The position numbers and the translations under genes are program-made. From Thalassospira sp. (GTDB lineage: Bacteria; Pseudomonadota; Alphaproteobacteria; Rhodospirillales; Thalassospiraceae), in contig NZ_JAUYHK010000001.1 in assembly GCF_030690045.1 (NCBI RefSeq), positions 1 to 64,000 of the forward strand: DNA of 64,000 nt, written 5' to 3'. Below are positions 45,324-53,910 of the stretch, in pieces; positions within the stretch are counted from its first letter, which is position 1; each line of letters begins with the position of its first letter. The notes beneath the pieces were generated by a model. It worked only from the letters and a program-made list of their open reading frames with translations. It had not been told where the DNA came from and ran no database searches.

Positions 45324-46349
45324 CTAAACGCCGATACCGTGCAGCACGATTTTACCTATCGACGCCCCGGATTCCAGCATTGCATGTGCCTTGCGCAGGG
45401 TTTCTGCCGACAGGGTGCCGTAATCGGCCTGCAAGGTGGTGGTGATTTTGCCCTGATCCACCAGATGGGCGATATGGCTTAGCAAATGATGCTGTTCGAT
45501 CATGTCTGGGGTCTGAAACATCGAACGGGTGAACATCATTTCATAGACAAATGTCACCGATTTCATTTTCAAAAGATCAATATTCTGCGGAAGGGCGGAT
45601 TCGACAATCACGCAAATCTTGCCCTGCGGGCAAATGATGTCGGTCATGGCCGCGAAATACGGGTCGGTATCGGCGGCACACAGGATGTAATCCACATCGG
45701 CAAACCCGGCTTTTGCCAGTTCGTCCTTTAACGGATTACGGTGATTGATCACATGATCCGCCCCCAGATCACGGACCCAGCGTATGGTTTCAGGCCTTGA
45801 TGCTGTGGCAATCACCGTCAGTCCCGCCAGTTTGGCAAGCTGGATTGCAATCGACCCCACCCCGCCTGCGGCCCCGATGATCAGCAAGGTTTTGCCTGCA
45901 TTACCCGCCATATCGGAACGATCCAGCGCCAGCCGTTCAAACAGCGACTCCCACGCCGTAATCGCGGTCAGCGGCAGGGCAGCCGCCCCGGCAAAGGACA
46001 GGCTGCGGGGTTTTAACGCCGCAATACGTTCATCAACCAGCTGATATTCGGCATTTGATCCGGGTCGGGTGATATCCCCGGCATAGAAAACTTCATCACC
46101 CGGCTTGAACAGGGTGACATTTTCGCCCACCGCCTCGACAATCCCGGCGGCGTCCCAGCCCAGAATGCGCGGGATTTCTTCAACCGCATCTTTGGGGCGG
46201 CGCACCTTGAAATCAACCGGATTAACTGCAACCGCATGAATGCGCACCAGAATGTCGCGGCCCGCCGGTGCAGGTGTCACCACCTCGACATCCAGAAAGG
46301 ATTGCGGGTTATCAATCGGCAGGTAACGGGTCAGACCAACAGCTTTCAT
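45324..46349 (-). CDS. Zinc-type alcohol dehydrogenase-like / quinone oxidoreductase (MDR family)
   Basis: 341 residues. GroES-like half with VNPVDFKVR and GWDAAGIVEAVGENV, then Rossmann loop GAAGGVGSIAIQLAKLAG and the GADHVINHR sequence. No zinc-ligand cysteines are where classical ADH has them, so it belongs to the zinc-free quinone oxidoreductase branch (adh_fam_1-like). It is divergent from an HxlR-type regulator with a 131-bp shared promoter region, the layout of quinone/aldehyde stress-response pairs. Confidence 0.88.
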   Translation of the reverse strand: MKAVGLTRYLPIDNPQSFLDVEVVTPAPAGRDILVRIHAVAVNPVDFKVRRPKDAVEEIPRILGWDAAGIVEAVGENVTLFKPGDEVFYAGDITRPGSNAEYQLVDERIAALKPRSLSFAGAAALPLTAITAWESLFERLALDRSDMAGNAGKTLLIIGAAGGVGSIAIQLAKLAGLTVIATASRPETIRWVRDLGADHVINHRNPLKDELAKAGFADVDYILCAADTDPYFAAMTDIICPQGKICVIVESALPQNIDLLKMKSVTFVYEMMFTRSMFQTPDMIEQHHLLSHIAHLVDQGKITTTLQADYGTLSAETLRKAHAMLESGASIGKIVLHGIGV

Positions 46350-46440
46350 TACAAAAATCCTTATCGTGAAATTGCACTATGGCTCTTGGTGTAGGGAATT
46401 ATGTTGGATATGATAAGTACGCACAATTTTAGCATATAGT

Positions 46441-46461
46441 GTCAATTTGTATACTGTTGAC
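46441..46461. promoter_or_regulatory. Candidate HxlR operator
   Basis: GTCAA-N11-TTGAC inverted repeat with an off-centre GTATAC between the arms, 20 bp before the regulator start and 90 bp before the divergent oxidoreductase. Assignment rests on position. Confidence 0.4.
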
Positions 46462-46480
46462 CTTTTAAAGGGATCAAACG

Positions 46481-46837
46481 ATGGAAAGATGCCCACCCAA
46501 TCACAGCCTTGGCTGCCCGGTTGAAGGAACGCTGGAAATAATTGGCGGGAAATGGAAAGGCGTTGTGCTGTTTCACCTGATGCAAGGCACCAGACGGTTC
46601 AACGAATTGCGTCGATCCATGCCTGGTGTCACCCAACGCATGCTGACCCGGCAATTGCGCGAACTGGAATCAGCCGGGCTGATCCATCGTGAAGTTTACG
46701 CCGAAGTCCCGCCGCGTGTGGAATACAGCCTGACGGCCAAGGGCGAAACCCTGCGGATGATCATTCTGTCGCTAAAGGATTGGGGCGAAACCCATGTGCC
46801 TTATTATGCCCGGAAACCTGAAACAGAGATGGCCTGA
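46481..46837 (+). CDS. HxlR-family transcriptional regulator
   Basis: 118 residues. HxlR winged-helix family: [40 protein letters not shown], the wing [19 protein letters not shown]. Cys4 and Cys12 lie near the N-terminus; in the YodB/HypR relatives a Cys near this spot senses quinones or disulfide stress. It probably controls the divergent quinone oxidoreductase. GGATCAAACG precedes the ATG. Confidence 0.9.
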   Translation: MERCPPNHSLGCPVEGTLEIIGGKWKGVVLFHLMQGTRRFNELRRSMPGVTQRMLTRQLRELESAGLIHREVYAEVPPRVEYSLTAKGETLRMIILSLKDWGETHVPYYARKPETEMA

Positions 46838-46842
46838 TCCGA

Positions 46843-47346
46843 TCAGACCTCATTGATCAAAAGCAACGACCGTGCCATTTTCCAGAATGTCGTGCGGTCA
46901 TAACCTTCATGAACCCCTTCACCGACAATCGCAAAACCCTGCGATTTGAAAAACGCGATATTCCCCGTCAGTTCAACCCGGACATGCAGGCGTATTGCCT
47001 GCTTTCCGGCACGGGCCGCATGATCACAGGCGGCCCGCACCAATGCGGTTCCGATGCCACCCCGCGCAATGTCGGGATCGACCGACAATTTATACAGATA
47101 GGCATCCTGCCCCGTATCTTCGATCCAGATCTGACCGATGATGCGGTTTTGATCATCGCGGGCCAGCAACAAAACATCCCGCGCAAACCGCCCTTGCAGT
47201 TCGGCAATATCGACCGATTTGGCCGAACTGGGCGGATCAACAATGCCGTCCTGCACCGCAAAGGCGGTATGCAGAATCGCAACAAGGCGGTCAAACGGGA
47301 CTTCTGCCGGGCTTTCCGGCCGGAAAATCATATAATTGGGCAACAT
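46843..47346 (-). CDS. GNAT-family N-acetyltransferase
   Basis: 167 residues. The acetyl-CoA motif reads LYKLSVDPDIARGGIGTALVRAACDHA, followed by VELTGNIAFFKSQGFAIVG. Substrate unknown. The ATG at 47346 has no clear ribosome site, and the next Met is at residue 6. It is convergent with the HxlR gene (5 bp between stops). Confidence 0.85.
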   Translation of the reverse strand: MLPNYMIFRPESPAEVPFDRLVAILHTAFAVQDGIVDPPSSAKSVDIAELQGRFARDVLLLARDDQNRIIGQIWIEDTGQDAYLYKLSVDPDIARGGIGTALVRAACDHAARAGKQAIRLHVRVELTGNIAFFKSQGFAIVGEGVHEGYDRTTFWKMARSLLLINEV

Positions 47347-47503
47347 TATAAACCGTATGAAATGGGTGATGATGCAGTGCAGAATATGCTTTATACAGGA
47401 TCGGTGTTTGTAATTTATGAGGGTTTAAATCCTCAACCCTTGACGTGGCGTGTCGATCACGTATGTTCCGCCCCATTGTTTCCCAGCCGGATTTGATGCC
47501 CAG

Positions 47504-48460
47504 ATGCACAACTTTCTGGATTTTGAAAAGCCGATCGCCGAACTTGAAGGCAAGATCGAAGAATTGCGCCACCTGACCGGCAATGATGAAGTCAACATCG
47601 CCGATGAGGTTTCACGCCTGCAAGACAAGCTGACCAAACTGCTGCAAAGCACGTATGGCCGCCTGACACCGTGGCAGCGTACCCAGGTCGCCCGTCACCC
47701 GGATCGTCCGCATTTTGTCGATTATATCAAACATCTGTTTGACGGCTTTACGCCGCTGGCAGGGGATCGCCTCTATGGCGAAGACAAGGCGATCATTGGC
47801 GGGCTGGCACGGTTGCGCGGACGCAGCGTCATGGTCATCGGCCATGAAAAGGGCCACGACACCGAAACCCGCGTCAAACACAATTTCGGCATGGCAAAGC
47901 CCGAAGGCTATCGCAAGGCGATCCGCCTGATGCGGATGGCCGAACGGTTTGGCATTCCGGTGATTACGCTGGTCGATACCGCCGGTGCCTTTCCCGGTGC
48001 CGACGCCGAAGCCCGCGGCCAGTCCGAAGCCATCGCCCGGTCAATTGAAACCTGTCTGGATATCAAGGTGCCGCTGGTAACCGTGATCATCGGCGAAGGC
48101 GGGTCGGGCGGGGCAATTGCGCTGGCGGCAGCCAATACCGTCCTGATGCTGGAAAACTCGATTTATTCGGTGATTTCGCCCGAAGGCTGCGCCTCGATCC
48201 TGTGGCGGTCCGGCGACGAGGCCAAAACCGCCGCCGAGGCGCTGCGCCTGACCGCGCAGGATTTGCAACAACTGGGCGTGATTGACGATATCATCCCCGA
48301 ACCGCTGGGCGGCGCCCAACGCGCCCCGCATGATGCCTGCCAGAAGGTGGGCGATGCGATTGAAAAAGCCCTGATGTCGATGAACGATCTGGAAGGCGGG
48401 GTTTTAAAAGCCCGCCGTCGCCAGAAATTTATCGATATGGGCCGTCACAGCCTGAACTGA
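47504..48460 (+). CDS. accA: Acetyl-CoA carboxylase carboxyltransferase subunit alpha
   Basis: 318 residues from ATG 47504, the normal start ([20 protein letters not shown]). Contains the helical N-terminal part, [38 protein letters not shown] and the [20 protein letters not shown] oxyanion segment. With AccD it transfers carboxyl from biotin to acetyl-CoA for fatty acid synthesis. It is followed by a hairpin. Confidence 0.97.
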   Translation: MHNFLDFEKPIAELEGKIEELRHLTGNDEVNIADEVSRLQDKLTKLLQSTYGRLTPWQRTQVARHPDRPHFVDYIKHLFDGFTPLAGDRLYGEDKAIIGGLARLRGRSVMVIGHEKGHDTETRVKHNFGMAKPEGYRKAIRLMRMAERFGIPVITLVDTAGAFPGADAEARGQSEAIARSIETCLDIKVPLVTVIIGEGGSGGAIALAAANTVLMLENSIYSVISPEGCASILWRSGDEAKTAAEALRLTAQDLQQLGVIDDIIPEPLGGAQRAPHDACQKVGDAIEKALMSMNDLEGGVLKARRRQKFIDMGRHSLN

Positions 48461-48469
48461 TCCCGGAAA

Positions 48470-48500
48470 AACGGCGCGAATCCTGATGGTTCGCGCCGTT
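48470..48500 (+). terminator. Hairpin after accA
   Basis: AACGGCGCGAA pairs with TTCGCGCCGTT over a 9-nt loop, 9 bp after the stop. There is no T-run, so termination may be incomplete and some readthrough to the channel gene is possible. Confidence 0.65.
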
Positions 48501-48529
48501 AATCTGTCGCACCGTAAACGGATGTCATC

Positions 48530-49336
48530 ATGCATGTCTTGCGTCGGATTGTGGAATCATCACAGTTCCAAAAATTTATCATCGCCGTCATTGCCCTGAA
48601 TGCCGTGATATTGGGCATGGAAACATCCCCAACCATCATGGATGTTGCGGGCCCGGTTCTGGTCGCGCTGGACCGGATTGCAGTGGCGATTTTTGTCATT
48701 GAACTGTTGATGAAACTTGCGGTTTACCGGTTGCGGTTTTTCACCAGCGCATGGAACGTCTTTGATTTTATCATTGTCGGCATAACCCTGATGCCGGTGG
48801 GCGAAGGATTGTCGGTGTTGCGCGCACTGCGCATCCTGCGTGCCTTGCGCCTGATTTCCGCCGTACCGTCGATGCGCAAGGTGGTCGAAGCCCTGATGCG
48901 CGCCATTCCCGGCATGGTATCGGTCCTGACCCTGTTGATGTTGGTGTTTTATGTCAGTGCGGTGATGGCGACCAAGCTGTTTGGCGCGACCTATACCGAC
49001 TGGTTTGGCTCTATCGGTGCATCGTTTTACTCGCTGTTCCAGATCATGACACTGGAAAGCTGGTCGATGGGGATCGTGCGCCCGGTGATGGAAACATACC
49101 CGCTGGCGTGGTTGTTCTTTGTGCCTTTCATTCTGGTGACGACATTTGCGGTACTGAACCTGTTTATCGCCATTGTGGTCGATGCCATGTCCACCCATGT
49201 CGATGTCGAGGAAGAAGAAACCCGCGAGGTCATCACGATTGACCATGCCGAGGTCATGCGGGAATTGCGCGCCCTGCGCGAAGAAGTTTCCCGTCTGGCG
49301 GATCATCGCGATGCCAATCGCCCCGATCTGCCCTGA
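48530..49336 (+). CDS. Voltage-gated sodium channel (NavBac)
   Basis: 268 residues, a single six-helix domain that would assemble as a tetramer. S1 begins about residue 12; S4 holds Arg every third residue (VLRALRILRALRLISAV, about 95-112); the pore has selectivity filter TLESWS (174-179), the same core as NaChBac and NavAb; S6 ends near LNLFIAIVVDAM, followed by a charged, coiled-coil C-terminus (EEEETREVI to REEVSRLAD). It should conduct Na+ in response to depolarisation; in alkaliphiles such channels support motility and pH homeostasis, but here the role is unknown. Confidence 0.95.
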   Translation: MHVLRRIVESSQFQKFIIAVIALNAVILGMETSPTIMDVAGPVLVALDRIAVAIFVIELLMKLAVYRLRFFTSAWNVFDFIIVGITLMPVGEGLSVLRALRILRALRLISAVPSMRKVVEALMRAIPGMVSVLTLLMLVFYVSAVMATKLFGATYTDWFGSIGASFYSLFQIMTLESWSMGIVRPVMETYPLAWLFFVPFILVTTFAVLNLFIAIVVDAMSTHVDVEEEETREVITIDHAEVMRELRALREEVSRLADHRDANRPDLP

Positions 49337-49439
49337 TTTCGCCCGTTCTTTGCAAGGAAAATGCCCCAATCTGATAAAGGGGGTGGTCCTTTGCCCCGTT
49401 CCTCGTCTAATCTTGCGATAAAAGGATTGGAGATCGGGG

Positions 49440-50225
49440 ATGAAGATCACTTTTGCCGGTACGGGGTCGGCATTTTGTATGGGTGCCGACAATTTCCAAA
49501 GCAACATGGTTCTGGAAGTGCCGGTGGCAAAAACCGGCAAAGCCAGGCCACAGCGGTTGCTGATTGATTGCGGATCGGATGCGCGTCATTCGTTGCGACG
49601 GATGGGGCTTGCGCCCAACGATCTGGATGCCATTTATATCAGCCATCTGCATTCGGATCATATTGGCGGTCTGGAATGGGTGGCGCTGTCGAATTATTTT
49701 CTGTGCGGCGGCCATCGCACCAGCCTTTATGCCATGCAGGAATTACTGGAACCATTATGGGAGCATAGCTTGCGCGGCGGCCTTGAAATCAGCGATCAGG
49801 GCAACAGCACCCTGGCCACCTATTTCGATGTTCATGCGCTTGCGGCCGACAGCGGTTTTGATTTCCACGGTGTCGCCATGACGATTGTGCCCTGCGAACA
49901 TGTTGTCACACCCCAGGGGGTCATGCTGTCTTATGGTCTGTTTGGCGATTGCGGGTCAAAACGGTTTTTCCTGACCACCGATGCCCGGTTTAGTCCCGAA
50001 ATCCATATGCCGTATTATCGCAAGGCCGACATCATTTTTCAGGATTGCGAACTGGGCCCGCGCCATTCCGGGGTCCATGCCCATTATGATCAGATTCGCA
50101 CCCTGCCCGACGATATCAAAAACAAAATGTGGCTTTACCATTATCAGGCCTATGATCAACCCGATGCAAAGGCCGATGGCTTTTGCGGGTTTGTTCAACC
50201 TCGACAAAGTTTTGATCTGACCTGA
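49440..50225 (+). CDS. MBL-fold metal-dependent hydrolase
   Basis: 261 residues. Metallo-beta-lactamase fold with the metal motif SHLHSDHIGG, an earlier Asp in LLIDCGSD, His in CEHVVTPQG, Asp in FFLTTDARF and a late His in HSGVHAHYDQ. The set is typical of small-molecule or nucleotide phosphodiesterases as well as RNase Z relatives; the substrate is unknown. GGAGATCGGGG precedes the ATG. It directly precedes the ABC/cyclic-nucleotide fusion gene (45 bp), so a common pathway is conceivable. Confidence 0.85.
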   Translation: MKITFAGTGSAFCMGADNFQSNMVLEVPVAKTGKARPQRLLIDCGSDARHSLRRMGLAPNDLDAIYISHLHSDHIGGLEWVALSNYFLCGGHRTSLYAMQELLEPLWEHSLRGGLEISDQGNSTLATYFDVHALAADSGFDFHGVAMTIVPCEHVVTPQGVMLSYGLFGDCGSKRFFLTTDARFSPEIHMPYYRKADIIFQDCELGPRHSGVHAHYDQIRTLPDDIKNKMWLYHYQAYDQPDAKADGFCGFVQPRQSFDLT

Positions 50226-50270
50226 CGCTTTTTCGCACCGTCAGGACTGCGTAACAAACGGAACCCGTAT

Positions 50271-53200
50271 ATGCCAAAGTCGGTCTTTGCCTATATCTGG
50301 CGATATAGCCGCCTCCAGCAGATTTTTCTGACAGCAATCACCTTGCTGTCTTTTCCGTTTTTGTATTATTCGCTGGACCTGCCGAAAATGATCGTCAACG
50401 AGGCGATTGGCGGGGCGGGCGAGCCATATCAGATTCTGGGCATCGATTTCAGCCAGATTGAATATCTGTTTGTGCTGTCGGGGATTTTCCTGGCCCTTGT
50501 GTTCGTCAATGGCGGCTTCAAATATTTCATCAATGTCTATACCGGCATCATGGCCGAACGGCTGTTGCGGCGTATTCGCTATATTCTGTTTGAACGCATG
50601 TTGCGGTTTCCGGTGCCGCATTTCCGCAAAACCAGTCAGGGCGAAATCGTTTCCATGATCACCGCCGAAGCCGAACCGCTGGGCGGTTTTTTCGGCGAGG
50701 CCTTTTCATTGCCGCTGTATCAGGGCGGGATGCTGATCACGATTTCCGCCTTTATTTTCATTCAGGACCCCTTGATGGGTCTGGCGGCTGTCGCGTTTTA
50801 TCCGCTGCAAGGTTATGTGATCCCGAAATTGCAACGCCGGGTCAACAAACTGGGCAAGGACCGCGTGCAGAATGTCCGGCGTCTGTCCGAACATATTGGC
50901 GACAGTGTCACCGGGGCAACCGATATCCGCGCCCATGAAACACAGGGTTTTGAATTATCGCATTTCACCCAGCGCCTGGGCCGGATTTTTGAAATCCGCA
51001 AGGAAATCTACCTTCGCAAATTTTTTATCAAATTCCTCAATAACTTCATCTCGCAAATCACGCCGTTCTTTTTCTATTCGATTGGCGGTTATCTGGTGAT
51101 CATGGGCGATCTGTCGTTTGGCGCCCTGGTCGCGGCCCTTGCCGCCTACAAGGATATGTCGGCACCGTGGAAAGAATTGCTGGCCTATTATCAACGGCTT
51201 GCCGATGCCATCATCAAATATGAACAGTTGCATGAACAGTTTGAATTGCCTGATCTGGCCCCCGAACACCAAATCATCACACCCCCGGCAGAACGTCTTG
51301 CCGGGCCACTGGATGTCAATGCCCTGTCATGGGTGGATGATGATGGCACCCGCGCGGTTGAAAATGTGTCCTTTAACATGCCGCTGCCCGGCAGTGCCTT
51401 GCTGACCGGCTCCTCAGACAGCGGCAAATCGCAACTGGCGCGGTTGCTGGTGCGTCTGCTGACCCCGACCACTGGCCGCATTCAGTTTGACAATACCAAT
51501 CTTGCCGCTCTGCCCGATGCCGCCATCGGGCAACGCATGTCCTATGTCGGGCCCGATGCCTATCTGTTTCGCGGATCGATTGCCGATAATCTGTTGTATG
51601 GTTTGAAACACCGCCCCTTGCCCGAACCGGTTGCCAATGAGGGTGAAAATCCGTCTGGCGAAATCAAGTTACTGGCACCGCCCCCGAAACTGGTCGATAG
51701 CATCACCCTGGCATCGCCCACCGATTTGCCGCCGAACATGACCGCCGTGTGGCTGGATGAAATCCACGAATCGGGCAATATCCCGCATGATCCCGCCGGG
51801 CAATGGCTGGATTATATCGGGCCGGGATATGAATCGCTTGACGCCCTGCATGCCGAATTGTTGCGGCTTCTGGCGGTGGTCCATCTGGATCGCGATGTTT
51901 ATCGCATCGGTCTGCAACGGCGTATCAATCCGGCGACAAGCCCCGATCTGGCCAAGGCCGTTCTGGTCGCCCGTCCGCGCCTGCGCGAGGTTCTGGCCGA
52001 ACGCGGCCTGTCGGATCTGGTCGAACCCTATGACATCAACCGTTATAACGACAACGCATCGGTTGCCATCAATCTGGTGTTCGGTGTGGCCACCAATCCG
52101 GATTTTCAACGGCTTGATTTTCTGACCGATCCCTATTTCCTGAAAGTTTTGCGCGAAAACGATCTGTATGAACTCCTGATCGAAATGGGCCGCAAAACGC
52201 TGGAACTGATGATCGATTTGTTTACCGGCCTGCCACCGGGCCACGACTTTTTCGACCGTTACAGTTTCGTCTCGGCCGATGAATTGCCCGATATCAAAAA
52301 TATGCTGAAACGCATCAGCGGCAAGAATGTCGATGATATCAGCGATCAGGACCGGACAAAATTGCTGGACGTCGCCATGACCCTGACCCCGGCGCGTCAC
52401 CGCCTGCGGGTGATTGATGACGAATTCCGCAATCTGATCCTTAAGGCACGATCCAAATTCCATCAGGATTTACCGCCGGAACTGGCCGACAGGATCGACT
52501 TTTTTCAGGCCGACACCTATACCGCCGCCGCCCCGGTGCTCGATAACCTGCTTTATGGCCGCTTTGCCTATGGCCGCGCCCATTCCGAGGAACGGGTGGG
52601 GGATGTTCTGTTTGAAATCGCCCGCGATGGCGGCCTGTACGAAGCCCTGGTTTCGCTTGGCCTTGAATCCGATGTCGGTGTCGCCGGAAGCCGCATTCCC
52701 CAAAGCCTGCGCCAGAAAATCGCGCTGGTGCGCGCCCTGATCAAGAACCCGGATGTTCTGGTCATTGACGAGGCCCTGTCGGCACTGGACCGCGAAACCC
52801 GCAATCAGGTCATCGCGTTCCTCACCCGGCAATCCGACACGCGCAGCATCATCTGGGTCGATGGTGACGAAATTGAAAATGACGGATTTTCAACCTTCCT
52901 GCATATGTCGAACGGCAAGATCGTCCGGCGCAAACAGGCCGGGGACGATCAGGGTGAAGAAACCGTCAATGGCACGACAACGGGCAATGGCAGCGACACA
53001 CCCGAAAGCCCGGTTGATGATGGTTCGATTGACGAGGAAGTCCGGCTGTTGCGGACCATCCCGCTCTTTTCCGGTCTTGATCCCAATGTCTTGAAACTTC
53101 TGGCCTTTACCAGCCCGCGCCTGACCTATAAACGCGGTGAAATCATTGTGCGGCAGGGGGAACCGGGCGATGCCGCCTTTGTCGTGATTTCGGGCAAGGG

Positions 53201-53480
53201 TGAAATCTGGCTGACCACCGAAGAAGCCAAAACCATCAAGCTGCGCGATGTTCTGGCCAAGGAAGTCATTGGCGAGATTGCCCTTCTGGTCGATGCACCG
53301 CGTTCCGCCACCATTCGCGCCACCGAGGATATGACCGTCCTGAAACTCGATAAAACCGAATTTCTGGGTCTGATCCGCGATGACCAGGCCGTATCCCTGC
53401 AATTGCTGCGGGTTCTGGCCGGGCGGCTGGACCAAACCACCAAACAGCTTGTCAACCGGAACCAGCCCCCCGAAAAATAG
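50271..53480 (+). CDS. ABC transporter with split nucleotide-binding domain and C-terminal cyclic-nucleotide-binding domain
   Basis: 1069 residues. Exporter-type transmembrane domain about 15-330; Walker A GSSDSGKS (380-387); Q-loop position YVGP (no Gln, 425-428); DNLLYG at 439-444. A segment of about 315 residues (445-757), rich in charged, helical sequence, is then inserted before a second DNLLYG (758-763). The signature reads QSLRQK (811-816) and Walker B is VIDEALSALD (from 831). Residues about 930-1060 form a cNMP domain with the phosphate cassette GEIALL (from 1001) followed by PRSATIRA. It may be a transporter gated by cAMP/cGMP; whether it still hydrolyses ATP is uncertain because Q-loop and signature are altered. 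Confidence 0.88.
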   Translation: MPKSVFAYIWRYSRLQQIFLTAITLLSFPFLYYSLDLPKMIVNEAIGGAGEPYQILGIDFSQIEYLFVLSGIFLALVFVNGGFKYFINVYTGIMAERLLRRIRYILFERMLRFPVPHFRKTSQGEIVSMITAEAEPLGGFFGEAFSLPLYQGGMLITISAFIFIQDPLMGLAAVAFYPLQGYVIPKLQRRVNKLGKDRVQNVRRLSEHIGDSVTGATDIRAHETQGFELSHFTQRLGRIFEIRKEIYLRKFFIKFLNNFISQITPFFFYSIGGYLVIMGDLSFGALVAALAAYKDMSAPWKELLAYYQRLADAIIKYEQLHEQFELPDLAPEHQIITPPAERLAGPLDVNALSWVDDDGTRAVENVSFNMPLPGSALLTGSSDSGKSQLARLLVRLLTPTTGRIQFDNTNLAALPDAAIGQRMSYVGPDAYLFRGSIADNLLYGLKHRPLPEPVANEGENPSGEIKLLAPPPKLVDSITLASPTDLPPNMTAVWLDEIHESGNIPHDPAGQWLDYIGPGYESLDALHAELLRLLAVVHLDRDVYRIGLQRRINPATSPDLAKAVLVARPRLREVLAERGLSDLVEPYDINRYNDNASVAINLVFGVATNPDFQRLDFLTDPYFLKVLRENDLYELLIEMGRKTLELMIDLFTGLPPGHDFFDRYSFVSADELPDIKNMLKRISGKNVDDISDQDRTKLLDVAMTLTPARHRLRVIDDEFRNLILKARSKFHQDLPPELADRIDFFQADTYTAAAPVLDNLLYGRFAYGRAHSEERVGDVLFEIARDGGLYEALVSLGLESDVGVAGSRIPQSLRQKIALVRALIKNPDVLVIDEALSALDRETRNQVIAFLTRQSDTRSIIWVDGDEIENDGFSTFLHMSNGKIVRRKQAGDDQGEETVNGTTTGNGSDTPESPVDDGSIDEEVRLLRTIPLFSGLDPNVLKLLAFTSPRLTYKRGEIIVRQGEPGDAAFVVISGKGEIWLTTEEAKTIKLRDVLAKEVIGEIALLVDAPRSATIRATEDMTVLKLDKTEFLGLIRDDQAVSLQLLRVLAGRLDQTTKQLVNRNQPPEK

Positions 53481-53506
53481 CCAGACTGCACATAAATAAA
53501 CTGCAC

Positions 53507-53752
53507 ATGAACAGACTGCTCGCCTTCCTGATTGCCGGTATTTTCGCCCTGCTGATCCTTGGCGGGATCGGTCTGGCGGTGGGCGGTGGCCTTCTGGGGG
53601 CCGTAATGTTTGTCATCGGATTGCCACTGGCTTTTCCCATGACAACATCGCTGATTGCCCTGTTTTTTGCGATTATCCTGATCCGGGCCGGACGCGCAAA
53701 ATATCGCAAGCGCCACCAATATCGGGCGTTTGACGATGATGATCCGGACTGA
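53507..53752 (+). CDS. Small membrane protein, two helices
   Basis: 81 residues: helix about 5-33 (Gly/Leu/Ile-rich), helix about 40-61, and a basic-then-acidic C-terminus (RAKYRKRHQYRAFDDDD). 26 bp after the ABC fusion gene, probably co-transcribed. No family recognised. The ribosome site is weak, so translation is plausible rather than sure. Confidence 0.6.
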   Translation: MNRLLAFLIAGIFALLILGGIGLAVGGGLLGAVMFVIGLPLAFPMTTSLIALFFAIILIRAGRAKYRKRHQYRAFDDDDPD

Positions 53753-53910
53753 TCACAGAAAAAATCATCGTTTTTCCACCCCTGTTGCCAAAAAAAACAC
53801 ATCAAATCGTGCTGTCTTCGGACACCTCCTCTGCCGTGCTGTTGGTACTCTGCATGCAGTTCAAAACCGATGCGGGTCTGAAACAGGTCGGCAATCACAG
53901 GAGACACGCG

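Noticed and set aside
50221-50245. CCTGACG/CGTCAGG hairpin between the MBL and ABC genes
   Set aside because: Seven-base stem with an 11-nt loop and no T-run; it does not argue against co-transcription.
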